Assembly: GCF_004345005.1 (NCBI RefSeq)
Contig: NZ_SMMX01000015.1
Location: 1-64,000 of the forward strand
DNA from: Extibacter muris
Lineage (GTDB): Bacteria > Bacillota > Clostridia > Lachnospirales > Lachnospiraceae
Direction: 5' to 3'
DNA: 64,000 nucleotides
In this document: positions 44,751 to 53,988 of the stretch, one piece after another
Layout of the letters: every line of letters starts with the position of its first letter
Numbering within the stretch: position 1 is the first letter of the stretch
Program-made: the position numbers and the translations under genes
Notes under the pieces: generated by a model
The model's input: only the letters and a program-made list of their open reading frames with translations
The model's database searches: none
What the model was told of the DNA's origin: nothing

Positions 44751-46097
44751 TTAGCCTGTGACGAGCCCTTGCTGCTCCATCACTTCGATAACCGCATTGA
44801 CATGTTTTTCGCACAGCTCATCCGTTGAGGCTTCTACCATTACGCGGATGACAGGCTCTGTGCCGCTTTCCCTGACAAGGATACGCCCATCATCGCCAAG
44901 CGCCTCGGCAACTGCCTCGACCGCTTTGACGACCTCAGGATTCTCTCTTGCGGTCTTCTTATCTGATACGCGCACGTTCTTAAGAAGCTGCGGATATATC
45001 TTCACTTCCTCTGCCAGCTTGGACAGGCTCATCTTCTTTTCCAGCATGACTTCCATGATCATGAGGGAGGTCAGGATGCCGTCTCCCGTTGTCGCGTGTT
45101 TGCTGAATATGATATGTCCGGACTGCTCTCCTCCGAGGCAGAAGTTGTTCTGTACCATATTTTCATACACATACTTGTCGCCGACTGCCGTCTTCTCGTA
45201 TTTGAGTCCTGCCTTGTCACATGCCTTGTAGAGCCCCAGGTTGGACATGATGGTCGTAACAATCGTATCGCCGTTGAGCCGTCCGTTTTCCTTGAGGTAC
45301 TTCCCGCATATGTAGAGGATAAGGTCTCCATCTACTACGCTGCCGGTCTCGTCAACAGCGATGCACCGGTCTGCGTCACCGTCATAGGCGAATGCCACAT
45401 CCAGCTTCTTTTCTTTCACATACTCCTGCAGGACTTCGATATGGGTAGATCCACAGTTTGTGTTGATATTGGTCCCGTCCGGTTCGTTGTTGATGACGTA
45501 AGTCTTTGCCCCAAGCGCGTCATATACGCTCTTTGCTATGGCAAATGCGCTTCCGTTAGAGCAGTCTAGCCCGACGCGCATGTCTTCAAATGAACGGGTG
45601 GCCAGAGAGATGAGATAGCCGATATAGCGGTTTCTGCCCGCCGCGTAATCTACCGTACGGCCAATCTTCTCCTGCTTGGCAAGTGGAATCTCTCCCGTCT
45701 CGCCGTCAATATATCGCTCAATCTTTTCTTCTACTTCCGCCTCCAGCTTATGGCCTTTTCCGTTGATGACCTTGATGCCGTTGTCGTAGAAAGGATTGTG
45801 GCTTGCGGATATCATGATCCCGCAGTCAAAATTGTCAGTCCTCGTCACATAAGATACACTTGGAGTCGTTGTTACATGCAGAAGATACGCGTCAGCCCCT
45901 GACGCTGTCAGGCCTGCCACAAGAGCATATTCAAACATGTAGCTGCTTCTTCTTGTATCTTTTCCGATGACAACCTTCGCCTTATGGTCCTGTCCGTAAT
46001 ACCATCCGAGAAATCTGCCCACTTTAAAAGCGTGCTCCACCGTCAATACTTCATTGGCTTCTCCGCGGAATCCGTCTGTTCCAAAATATTTACCCAT
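44751..46097 (-). CDS. glmM: Phosphoglucosamine mutase
   Basis: 448 residues. Converts glucosamine-6-phosphate to glucosamine-1-phosphate for UDP-GlcNAc. Active-site serine loop ISASHNPFYDNGIK, metal loop AYDGDADRC, substrate loop GGEQSGHI and the C-terminal phosphate loop RESGTEPVIRVM are all present. Start MGKYFGTDGFRG at ATG 46097 with AAGGAG; a further upstream start is possible but has no family support. Confidence 0.94.
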   Translation of the reverse strand: MGKYFGTDGFRGEANEVLTVEHAFKVGRFLGWYYGQDHKAKVVIGKDTRRSSYMFEYALVAGLTASGADAYLLHVTTTPSVSYVTRTDNFDCGIMISASHNPFYDNGIKVINGKGHKLEAEVEEKIERYIDGETGEIPLAKQEKIGRTVDYAAGRNRYIGYLISLATRSFEDMRVGLDCSNGSAFAIAKSVYDALGAKTYVINNEPDGTNINTNCGSTHIEVLQEYVKEKKLDVAFAYDGDADRCIAVDETGSVVDGDLILYICGKYLKENGRLNGDTIVTTIMSNLGLYKACDKAGLKYEKTAVGDKYVYENMVQNNFCLGGEQSGHIIFSKHATTGDGILTSLMIMEVMLEKKMSLSKLAEEVKIYPQLLKNVRVSDKKTARENPEVVKAVEAVAEALGDDGRILVRESGTEPVIRVMVEASTDELCEKHVNAVIEVMEQQGLVTG

Positions 46098-46209
46098 AAT
46101 AAAAGTCTCCTTCATGTCATTTGACATATTTACCGTTTTTTTTGCACAATCAGCAATTGCGCCTTTACTATTATATAAGTTTTTTTCTCATTATACAACC
46201 CATTCGGAC

Positions 46210-46239
46210 AAAAAAACAGGAGGTGCCTCACGCACCTCC
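46210..46239 (-). terminator. Terminator of the FAD oxidoreductase gene
   Basis: GGAGGTGCGTGAGGCACCTCC on the minus strand forms an 8-bp stem and is followed by TG and seven T. It ends the transcript of the gene at 46251. Confidence 0.85.
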
Positions 46240-46250
46240 CACTGAGCCCC

Positions 46251-47648
46251 TTATCCTTCCGCGTCCAATATGCTTCTTGCCACGTGCAGCCCGTTCGCGG
46301 ACGCCTGCTGCAGCCCTCTCGTAATCGAAGCCCCGTCTCCCATGGCGCGCAGCCCGCGTATGCTCGTCTCGAATGCATCATTTACGACGACTTTGTTGGA
46401 ATAGAACTTGACTTCTACTCCATATAAAAGCGTCTCATCCGAAGCGATGCCAGGCGTAACCTTGTCAAGCGCCTGTATCATCTCATCTATGGCTACCATA
46501 ATCCTGTGCGGGAATACGAGAGACAGATCTCCCGGAACCGCGTCTTTGAGCGTCGGCACGATGTTGTTCCGGTTCAGCCTCTCTTCCGTCGTCCTTCTTC
46601 CTCTCCGGAAGTCTCCGTATCTCTGCAGCAGTATCTTCCCGTCGCACAGCATATTCCCGAGCTGTGCGATATGCTTGCCGTATTCGATCGGGGATTTGAA
46701 CGGCTCGGTAAAGTTCTTCGATACGAGCAGCGCAAAGTTCGTATTGTTCGTCTTCCTGTCCTTAGACTTGTAAGCATGGCCGTTGACGACTGCCAGGCCC
46801 TCATCGTAATATTCTGTCGCCACCTCCCCGGACGGATTGGTGCAGAATACACGTACCTTGTCGTCAAACGTAGGCGTATAGTAGACGAGCTTGGCTTCGT
46901 ACAGCTTCTCGTTCAGCTCTTTCATGATCTCGTCGCGTACCTCTACCCTGACTCCCACATCGACGGTACCGTTCCTCGTCTCGATGCCATGCTCTCTGCA
47001 GATATGGGAGAACCATTCGGAGCCTTCCCTGCCGATTCCCGCCACGATCTCCGGCGCATAGAATTCTTCTCCGTCCTCTGTCACGACCCCTCTGGCGGCA
47101 CCGTCCCTGACGATAATGTTCTTTACCATAGTCATGAACCGTATCTCTACGCCCTGCTTTATAAGGTGTTCCTGAAGCCGCGTATATATCTTATACCCTT
47201 CTTCCGTACCAAGATGGCGGATCGGACATTCGATGAGCTTCAGATTTGCTCGTATCGCTTTGGCCCTGATATTTTCAATCGCCTCATGGTCCTTGATGCC
47301 ATACACCTTCTCGTCCGCTCCGAACTTCAGATAGATGCCGTCTGCTTCGCGTATCAGCTCCTCTGCCTTCTCATACCCGAGTATGTCCGGCAGCGTCCCG
47401 CCCACATCCGGCGAGAGGGAGAGCTTTCCGTCGGAAAAGGCTCCCGCACCTGCAAACCCTGTCGTTATGGAACACGGCTGGCATCCTACGCACACCTTCG
47501 TCTTCCGTTTTGGACATTGCCTCTGTTCGATTGACCGGCCTTTTTCTATAATGAGCACTTTCATGCCCGGCCTCTTTTCCATAAGCTCATATGCACAGAA
47601 TATCCCGGATGGACCTGCCCCTATTACAATAACATCATACTCGTTCAT
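46251..47648 (-). CDS. FAD-dependent oxidoreductase (COG2509-type)
   Basis: 465 residues. The Rossmann FAD motif VIVIGAGPSGIFCAYEL begins the protein. CPKRKTKVCVGCQPCSITTGFAGAGAFSDGKLSLSPDVGG carries conserved cysteines and the Gly-rich second motif. The C-terminal LRAMGDGASITRGLQQASANG closes the FAD site. A widespread clostridial family of uncharacterised dehydrogenases. The ribosome site is weak (AAAGTGGTG). No operon partner; its substrate cannot be inferred. Confidence 0.88.
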   Translation of the reverse strand: MNEYDVIVIGAGPSGIFCAYELMEKRPGMKVLIIEKGRSIEQRQCPKRKTKVCVGCQPCSITTGFAGAGAFSDGKLSLSPDVGGTLPDILGYEKAEELIREADGIYLKFGADEKVYGIKDHEAIENIRAKAIRANLKLIECPIRHLGTEEGYKIYTRLQEHLIKQGVEIRFMTMVKNIIVRDGAARGVVTEDGEEFYAPEIVAGIGREGSEWFSHICREHGIETRNGTVDVGVRVEVRDEIMKELNEKLYEAKLVYYTPTFDDKVRVFCTNPSGEVATEYYDEGLAVVNGHAYKSKDRKTNNTNFALLVSKNFTEPFKSPIEYGKHIAQLGNMLCDGKILLQRYGDFRRGRRTTEERLNRNNIVPTLKDAVPGDLSLVFPHRIMVAIDEMIQALDKVTPGIASDETLLYGVEVKFYSNKVVVNDAFETSIRGLRAMGDGASITRGLQQASANGLHVARSILDAEG

Positions 47649-47871
47649 GCTGTCACACCACTTTCTTTCCCAATATTGTCTTTTCCTGTAAGCATGGGCT
47701 TTCCACCCTGATAATCATATCATTTCCAATGCAAAATATCAATTACCTGCCGTCTGCTTTTAACCTGACAGGCATCAGAAGGTCAAGCTGCAGTTCCTCT
47801 AAATTTGTGACAGATTGTTCCATGTATGTAAAATAGTTCAGATGTTCGCCCCATGCTGCGGCAAAATATAT

Positions 47872-47904
47872 CCGGCCGCTGCAGCTTTGTACTGCAACGG
47901 CCGG
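47872..47904 (-). terminator. Terminator of the purine gene pair
   Basis: CCGGCCGTTGCAG and CTGCAGCGGCCGG form a 13-bp stem with one wobble; ATATATTTT follows on the minus strand. I see no gene in 47649-47927. Confidence 0.7.
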
Positions 47905-47927
47905 ACTACCTGCCTCCGTCACCTGCT

Positions 47928-49106
47928 CTAGTGGTGGAAAAGCCTGATTCCTGTAAAGGACATGACGATATCATATTTGTTGCATGTATCGATAACATTG
48001 TCATCTCTAACGGAGCCTCCCGGCTGAGCGATGTATGTTACCCCGCTCCTGTGGGCTCTCTCGATATTGTCACCGAACGGGAAGAACGCATCGGAGCCGA
48101 GGGACACGCCCGTCATCTTGTCCAGCCATGCCCGCTTTTCTTCGGCCGTGAACACTTCCGGCTTTACTTTAAAGATGTTCGGCCATGCATCATCAGCAAG
48201 TACATCCATGTAATCCTCGCCGATGTATAAGTCGATAGCATTATCTCTGTCGGCACGTCTGATCGTATCTACGAACGGCAGATCCAGCACCTGTGGCGAC
48301 TGCCGCAGCCACCAGTTGTCCGCCTTCGTGCCAGCCAGCCTCGTGCAGTGTATCCTGGACTGCTGCCCTGCGCCGATGCCGATAGCCTGGCCGTCTTTTA
48401 CATAACATACGGAATTAGACTGGGTATACTTCAACGTAATCATAGAGATTGCCAGATCCATCTTAGCCTGATCCGTAAGCTCTTTGTTATCTGTCACGAT
48501 ATTGGAAAAAAAACCGTCCTCAATCTTCAGTTCATTTCTTCCCTGTTCAAACGTGATGCCAAATACTTCCTTATGTTCCAGCGGGGCCGGCTCGTAATCC
48601 GGGTCGATCTGAATGACATTATAGTTGCCATTCTTCTTCTGCTTCAGTATATCCAGCGCTTCAGGCTCATATCCCGGGGCGATGACGCCGTCAGATACTT
48701 CTCTCTTGATGAGCCGCGCGGTGTCCGCGTCACAGACATCGGACAGAGATATAAAATCACCGAAGGATGACATACGGTCAGCACCCCTCGCCCTTGCGTA
48801 CGCGCAGGCAAGCGGAGACAGTTCTCCAAGGTCGTCCACCCAGTATATCTTAGCAAGCGTATCGCTCAGAGGAAGCCCTACCGCAGCTCCTGCCGGGGAT
48901 ACGTGCTTGAACGATGTGGCTGCGGGAAGGCCCGTCGCCTTCTTGAGCTCGCTGACGAGCTGCCATCCATTGAACGCATCCATAAAATTAATGTATCCAG
49001 GTCTTCCATTCAATACCTGTATCGGCAGTTCGCTGCCATCCGCCACATAGATTCTGGATGGTTTCTGGTTCGGGTTACATCCATATTTCAACTCTAACTC
49101 TTTCAT
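47928..49106 (-). CDS. AICAR transformylase, stand-alone domain
   Basis: 392 residues, matching only the formyltransferase half of bifunctional PurH: KYGCNPNQKPS at the start, then ATSFKHVSPAGAAVG, MSSFGDFISLSD, a central ...YTQSNSVCYVKDGQAIGIGAGQQSRIHCTRLA, and SDAFFPFGDNIERAHRSGVTYIAQPGGSVRDD. It formylates AICAR with 10-formyl-THF. The missing cyclohydrolase half is supplied by the gene 14 bp upstream. The catalytic Lys-His pair of the family is in FKHVSP. Confidence 0.92.
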   Translation of the reverse strand: MKELELKYGCNPNQKPSRIYVADGSELPIQVLNGRPGYINFMDAFNGWQLVSELKKATGLPAATSFKHVSPAGAAVGLPLSDTLAKIYWVDDLGELSPLACAYARARGADRMSSFGDFISLSDVCDADTARLIKREVSDGVIAPGYEPEALDILKQKKNGNYNVIQIDPDYEPAPLEHKEVFGITFEQGRNELKIEDGFFSNIVTDNKELTDQAKMDLAISMITLKYTQSNSVCYVKDGQAIGIGAGQQSRIHCTRLAGTKADNWWLRQSPQVLDLPFVDTIRRADRDNAIDLYIGEDYMDVLADDAWPNIFKVKPEVFTAEEKRAWLDKMTGVSLGSDAFFPFGDNIERAHRSGVTYIAQPGGSVRDDNVIDTCNKYDIVMSFTGIRLFHH

Positions 49107-49120
49107 TCGTCTCCTGCTCC

Positions 49121-49834
49121 TTACTGATTCTTGTTTCTGATATTCGTTTCATATGTGCCTGTGGCTATATCTATATAACGGACAAACAACGATACTTTAT
49201 TATCCTCATTCAAGCTGTTCCATAACATATCCGTAAATGCATTCATATCGTCGGGGATGGCAATGAGCTTCGGCTCACCTTCAAAACTTGGCAGTGGATT
49301 GCCATCATGCATATAAGTATGGATAAAATGGCCTTCCCCGGGAGCTGCATTCTCATATGCAAAGGTGAACCTGTTGCATGACTCAGGGCTTCCATTATTG
49401 CTTTTCAATATGGACATCGCATAGCTATAGCCGCCATTTTCCACATGCATGATACCAGAGATACGAGGCGTATAGTTCGGACCGTCCGGCTCAAACTCAC
49501 GGCTTCTCAACGACTGCTCAAATGTCATCTGCCGGTCCATCCCCTCGTAAATCGTATCTGTCTGATCGCCATTCGTCACTATCGTTTTATTGCCAAGCAC
49601 CCGGACCGGCGCGTAGATAATCAGGCTTGGGTCCGTCAGCTTTGAATCATCAAACGCCTGCGTACGTATTCCCTCGCCGTCCTCTACAAAGACGCGGTTC
49701 CTGCTGTTAACGCTTCTGCCCATGATAAAATAAGCGGCCACTGCCTTCGTACCGTCTGCGCTTCTCCCAATAATGATGCCGCGTCCCGGATAAGAATTTT
49801 CCTGCAGTTCCTTTTCAATTGATAGCATCTCCAT
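49121..49834 (-). CDS. purO: IMP cyclohydrolase, PurO type
   Basis: About 237 residues. The sequence fits the archaeal-type PurO family: YPGRGIIIGRSADGTKAVAAYFIMGRSVNSRNRVF, DPSLIIYAPVRV, ...SNNGSPESCNRFTFAYE, and GEGHFIHTYM. It closes the purine ring of FAICAR to give IMP. ATG 49834 has AGGAG. It is the first of two genes, with the AICAR transformylase 14 bp downstream, so the last two steps of purine synthesis are split over two proteins. Family assignment is from pattern memory, supported by the partner gene. Confidence 0.82.
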   Translation of the reverse strand: MEMLSIEKELQENSYPGRGIIIGRSADGTKAVAAYFIMGRSVNSRNRVFVEDGEGIRTQAFDDSKLTDPSLIIYAPVRVLGNKTIVTNGDQTDTIYEGMDRQMTFEQSLRSREFEPDGPNYTPRISGIMHVENGGYSYAMSILKSNNGSPESCNRFTFAYENAAPGEGHFIHTYMHDGNPLPSFEGEPKLIAIPDDMNAFTDMLWNSLNEDNKVSLFVRYIDIATGTYETNIRNKNQ

Positions 49835-50038
49835 GAATACATCTCCTTTTTCATTGGTTTTATCGTGTTTCTTCATTATACCTATTAAATACCGGCAGTT
49901 CAACAAGTATATATAAATTATCAATGTATTTCCATTATATTTTCAGCTTTTCGCCCCGCTTCTTCTGATGCCTGAGGTATTGAAGACAGCGCACGGCAAT
50001 GCTACAATAGAACTATTATAATGAGGAGGGCTGCTAAT

Positions 50039-51142
50039 ATGAAGAAAAAACTACTTTCGGTGCTGCTGGTCATAAGCATGACGGCATCTGCACTGCTTAC
50101 AGGCTGTGGAGGACAATCTGCCGACGAATACCTGGGCGAGCAGATAACAGCCATGAAAAAAGACAAAACGGACCGATTTTCAACCCTTTTGGATGACCAG
50201 CTGGCAGAGCTATTGGACGTGAATATGTATGTGCTCACATTTCCGGATGAGCTGAGAGAACCTTATCTAAAGTTTCTCCAGACAGCTTTTAATTCTGTAG
50301 GATTTGAAGTGGCATCTGCGGATAAGAAAGATAATGGCAATTACAAAGTCCAGGTAACCTTCACGCCTCTCGATGTAGCCAAGACGACCCAAGAGACTAA
50401 CGAGGCTTATACCGAAGCCATGCAGGGAACCAATCTTGCAGAAGAGTCCGGCGCTCTGCTTGAAAAGGCTTCTGACGCTGTCAAAAAGAATCCGGAATAT
50501 GGCGTGGAGACAACAACCGAATTAGAGGTCAAAAAGAAAGGGGACTCCTACTCTGTCTCGGATAAAGAGTATGAAAAACTGATGTCCGCTTCCCTCGTTA
50601 ACTGCATGGCTCCTTATGACGCCGTATGCAATATCCTGAATGCCCGCGATCTGCTGCAGGCCTATCTCGATGCATCTTTCAAGGGCGAGTTTACGCAGTA
50701 TATGAAGCATACCGGAAAAACAGAAGAAGAGGCACAGGCGTGGTATGAAGCAGACGGGACTTTCGATCCTCCGTCAGACCTTTCGTCCCAGTATCAGGAA
50801 CGCTGTTCCGCCGCCTATAAGAACATATTGAAGCAATGTAACTATTCTGTCGGAATCCCGCATAAGGTCGACAATCTGTTCAATTATACGGCAGACGTGT
50901 CCGTCACGCCGAACAACAGCGTCAAACAGGCATATGAAGAATTCTCTGCCCGTTCGTTCTACAGTATAGAGGAAGCAAGTGCCGCATACGTGGAGATATT
51001 TGAAAAATACGCCGCATCGCCTGCCTACGGCGAAGAGACTACTATGACAGTAGAACTCAGCCTCTCCTCCATACTGGCTTCACAGGAAGCAGGGAGCGAT
51101 CTCTATAAGCTGGGCGAGGCAATCTGCCCGGTACCGCAGTAA
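50039..51142 (+). CDS. Lipoprotein of unknown function
   Basis: About 367 residues. Signal peptide MKKKLLSVLLVISMTASALLTGC with a lipobox whose Cys is at residue 23 (LLTGC), so the protein is lipid-anchored outside the cytoplasmic membrane. The mature part is Glu/Lys/Ala-rich and mainly helical, with an internally similar pair of regions (FTPLDVAKTTQETNEAYTEAM and VTPNNSVKQAYEEFSAR may be related). ATG 50039 has GAGGAGGG. It is monocistronic and convergent with the ABC exporter operon. Confidence 0.8.
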   Translation: MKKKLLSVLLVISMTASALLTGCGGQSADEYLGEQITAMKKDKTDRFSTLLDDQLAELLDVNMYVLTFPDELREPYLKFLQTAFNSVGFEVASADKKDNGNYKVQVTFTPLDVAKTTQETNEAYTEAMQGTNLAEESGALLEKASDAVKKNPEYGVETTTELEVKKKGDSYSVSDKEYEKLMSASLVNCMAPYDAVCNILNARDLLQAYLDASFKGEFTQYMKHTGKTEEEAQAWYEADGTFDPPSDLSSQYQERCSAAYKNILKQCNYSVGIPHKVDNLFNYTADVSVTPNNSVKQAYEEFSARSFYSIEEASAAYVEIFEKYAASPAYGEETTMTVELSLSSILASQEAGSDLYKLGEAICPVPQ

Positions 51143-51216
51143 TTGGGGAGATTGTAAAGTGGACGCCATCAAGGAGGAATGGAGCAGATGCCTCCCGCCT
51201 TCCCTCCCTGTCTCAA
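51143..51216. repeat. Short relative of the structured repeat
   Basis: GTAAAGTGGACGCC and GGAGCAGATGCC match the terminus and the conserved GGAGCAGATGCC block of the long repeats; the inner helices are absent. It lies between the stop codons of the convergent lipoprotein and ABC-permease genes, the same type of location as the other copies. Pairing is imperfect. Confidence 0.5.
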
Positions 51217-51218
51217 AT

Positions 51219-51842
51219 TTACCTGAACCGTCTGCTGCGCAGGGCAACCCCGGCTGCCAACATGACTACTCCGGCTATAAGCAGATATATCTTTTCTTCG
51301 TAGCTTCCTTTTGCCATGGAGAAGGGATAGAGCATCTTCAGATATTTGTCTCCGCTGCCCATAGCCACGATGTAGTAAAATATGGGTACCATATACCCGA
51401 TGATAAGGTTGTCAAACAGACCGTAGCACAGGATACCGAGACCACCCAGGAAGAGCATCTCCGCCATGGTTCCTCCGTAATATTTCAGCACATCCATCTG
51501 GCAGTTGTTGTTATGGAGCATCCACACGTAGATGCCGAGGAAGAATCCCATGGCGGCGACCGCCTCCAGGATACGCACGAGATATACCGAAGAAGCCTTC
51601 ATGTATTTGGAGTACACCAGGTCCCGCAGATCCTTATTCTGCTCCGGGAGAAATACCGGAGTCAGAAGTATGATGCCTGTCAGTGCCACATACATCTCCA
51701 GCACCTTGGCCGTATCCGGCGCCTCAAGGTTTGACACGCCGAGCACGAGCGGGGACAGGCAGAGGATGGCAGCAGTTACAAGCAGATGTGGCAGTATGTT
51801 ATGCTTTATATTTACTTTTCCGATTTGCAGATATCTTTCCAT
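51219..51842 (-). CDS. ABC-2 type permease, small subunit
   Basis: About 207 residues with six predicted helices (ILPHLLVTAAILCLSPLVLG, VALTGIILLTPVFL, ILEAVAAMGFFLGIYVW, MLFLGGLGILCYGLFDNLIIGYMVPIFYYIV, and IYLLIAGVVMLAAGVAL). It overlaps the end of the larger permease gene by 44 bp, so the two are translated together. Last gene of the exporter operon. Confidence 0.78.
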   Translation of the reverse strand: MERYLQIGKVNIKHNILPHLLVTAAILCLSPLVLGVSNLEAPDTAKVLEMYVALTGIILLTPVFLPEQNKDLRDLVYSKYMKASSVYLVRILEAVAAMGFFLGIYVWMLHNNNCQMDVLKYYGGTMAEMLFLGGLGILCYGLFDNLIIGYMVPIFYYIVAMGSGDKYLKMLYPFSMAKGSYEEKIYLLIAGVVMLAAGVALRSRRFR

Positions 51843-53040
51843 GTATATCCATCTTCCCCCTTCTTTTCTTTGCATAGATCCAAATAGTGGCAGCAACAAG
51901 TGCCACGGATATCACCGCATACAGAGTCCGGTTTGCCGCAAGCTGTGCGAAGTTGTTATGAAAGCCGCTGTAGTTGCCCACCGTATTATGTCTCGGTACA
52001 AAGTTCCATCCATACATTCCGCCGCCCATGCCTGACATGCTGCTGAAGATCGATATGAACCACCAGATTCCCTGCACGAGCACTCCGAGCGCCGTATCAG
52101 TCAGGACGGTCAGGACGAGCCCGACTGCCGCGGCCGTCATTACGGACGGAAGGAGCCACCCAAAGCTATATTTGGCAAATGCAAGATAATCCATGGATAT
52201 CCCCGCCTCCGATGCATATCGGATGCTTTCGGCCAGCGGGAAGCATGACAGTACAAGCACTGGAACCATAATCATGACAACCATCGCCAGATAGCGGCTT
52301 ACGATAATGGCTGCCGCGGATGCTTTCCTTACGGCTATCAGTTCCTGCATCTTAGCCCGGCGGTCCCTCAAGCCACGTGTCACGGCCAGGAATACCGGAA
52401 GTATCGCCAGCATGATGCCCATATAATCACAGAAAAGCCGGGCATAGCCACCTGTCAGCCAATCCTTTTCTATCAGCGTATCATATTCCTCCATGGCATC
52501 TTCATATGTCATCGCAACCATGGCATTGGATTTCAGCATATCTTTGGCGTAGCTGGAGCCTCCGCCCAGTATGTCATCCACTTCCTGCATCAGCTTCTGG
52601 AAATGCTCATATGAAAGTCCTTTCACGGGCCGGACAGCCATACCGGTCATGATGACGCCGCCTTTATTATAGTGCTCCGCCATCAAGTCCTCGATTACCT
52701 TCCTATCCCTGATTCCTGCTGTCTCTTCTAATATATCCCCGATTCTTCTGTTCTCGTCCTTATCCGGCTTTACAGACTTGTGGAATCCGATTGGATACGT
52801 ACTGTATGTTTCTCTGCAATACTCTTCCGCCAGCCTGCCAAGCGTATTTTCCATAATTATCTGTTCGTCATCGCTGTATTTGACTCCATAATCCTCCTGC
52901 CCCTTTACAGGTTTGCCCGTAATCTCGATATCTCCAAGCTGGGAGAAAAAGAATAATGACAGAATGATGACCGTAAGCCAGTAGATAAGGCTTCTTACCG
53001 TCTGGCGGCATTCTTTGGCAAATAATGTCCAGAACATCAT
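51799..53040 (-). CDS. ABC-2 type permease, large subunit
   Basis: 413 residues. A first helix near residues 18-34 is followed by a long extracytoplasmic loop (about 35-205), then five further helices (IMLAILPVFLAVTRGL, YLAMVVMIMVPVLVLSCF, LLPSVMTAAAVGLVLTVL, and others). The loop contains a Gly-rich IFSSMSGMGGGMYGW near the end. Start overlaps the ATPase stop by 4 bp. With the ATPase it forms a Bcr/lantibiotic-type exporter. Confidence 0.82.
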   Translation of the reverse strand: MMFWTLFAKECRQTVRSLIYWLTVIILSLFFFSQLGDIEITGKPVKGQEDYGVKYSDDEQIIMENTLGRLAEEYCRETYSTYPIGFHKSVKPDKDENRRIGDILEETAGIRDRKVIEDLMAEHYNKGGVIMTGMAVRPVKGLSYEHFQKLMQEVDDILGGGSSYAKDMLKSNAMVAMTYEDAMEEYDTLIEKDWLTGGYARLFCDYMGIMLAILPVFLAVTRGLRDRRAKMQELIAVRKASAAAIIVSRYLAMVVMIMVPVLVLSCFPLAESIRYASEAGISMDYLAFAKYSFGWLLPSVMTAAAVGLVLTVLTDTALGVLVQGIWWFISIFSSMSGMGGGMYGWNFVPRHNTVGNYSGFHNNFAQLAANRTLYAVISVALVAATIWIYAKKRRGKMDIHGKISANRKSKYKA

Positions 53041-53915
53041 TCCTCCCCCCTCTCGCCGCGCATCAGATACATATATGCATCTTCCACTCCTGCCTCAACA
53101 CTATGGGCGGATTCAAACGGAGTCCTGTCCGCCAGAAAACGGACCATGACATTGTTGCCAAGCGTTAGCATGCTTGTAACGATATACTTTTTCTTAAGTT
53201 CAGACAGTTCTTTTCTGCTGATCTCGGCAGAATAGACTTTCCCTTGTGCCATGGCCGTCAGTTCAGCCACAGACCCGTGGTACAGGATCTCTCCTTCGTT
53301 CAGCACCGCGATCTGCTCGCACGTGGCCTCGATATCACCTACGATATGGGTTGACAGGATGACGATTCTCTCCTCGGCAATCTCACAGAGCAGATTCCGG
53401 AAGCGGACCCTCTCTTCGGGATCTAGTCCCGCGGTCGGCTCGTCAACTATGAGCACCTTTGGATTGTGGAGAATCGCCTGGGCAATACCGAGCCGGCGCT
53501 TCATCCCGCCCGACAGTGCCTTTACCTTTTTCTTACGGTCGTCCAGCAGATTTACCTTGCGAAGAAGTCCAGGTATCCTGCTTTTGCGCTCCTCCCTGCT
53601 CAGTCCTGACAATACTCCCAAATAGTCCATAGCTTCATATACTGTCATATTGGGATACATGGAGAATTCCTGAGGGAGATACCCTGTCATGCTGCGGATT
53701 CTGGCCGCGCTCTCTACCGGCACCCCGCAGATGCTTATCTTTCCCTCCGACTTTGGAAGCAGCGTTGCCAGCACCTTCATGAGCGTAGTCTTCCCGGCGC
53801 CGTTTCTGCCAAGCAGCCCAAACATTCCCCTTCCAATCGTCAGATCTACATCTTTTAACGCCTGCTTCTGACCATAAAACTGGTTCAGATGGCGTATCTT
53901 AATCTCTGTATTCAT
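53037..53915 (-). CDS. ABC transporter ATPase (exporter, BcrA-like)
   Basis: About 292 residues: Walker A GRNGAGKTT, Q loop YLPQEFSMYPNMTVYEAMDYL, signature LSGGMKRRLGIAQ, Walker B VLIVDEPTAGLD, H loop STHIVGDIEATC, and a C-terminal extension typical of BcrA/NatA exporters. It powers the two permeases encoded downstream. ATG 53915 has AGGGTG. The operon starts with the two-component genes immediately upstream. Confidence 0.9.
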   Translation of the reverse strand: MNTEIKIRHLNQFYGQKQALKDVDLTIGRGMFGLLGRNGAGKTTLMKVLATLLPKSEGKISICGVPVESAARIRSMTGYLPQEFSMYPNMTVYEAMDYLGVLSGLSREERKSRIPGLLRKVNLLDDRKKKVKALSGGMKRRLGIAQAILHNPKVLIVDEPTAGLDPEERVRFRNLLCEIAEERIVILSTHIVGDIEATCEQIAVLNEGEILYHGSVAELTAMAQGKVYSAEISRKELSELKKKYIVTSMLTLGNNVMVRFLADRTPFESAHSVEAGVEDAYMYLMRGERGEE

Positions 53916-53988
53916 ATAGCCGCACCCTTTCTCTGTCTTTGATGCTCTTATCATAAACAGGAAATCTCTACATTTTCCCTATAAAGAA

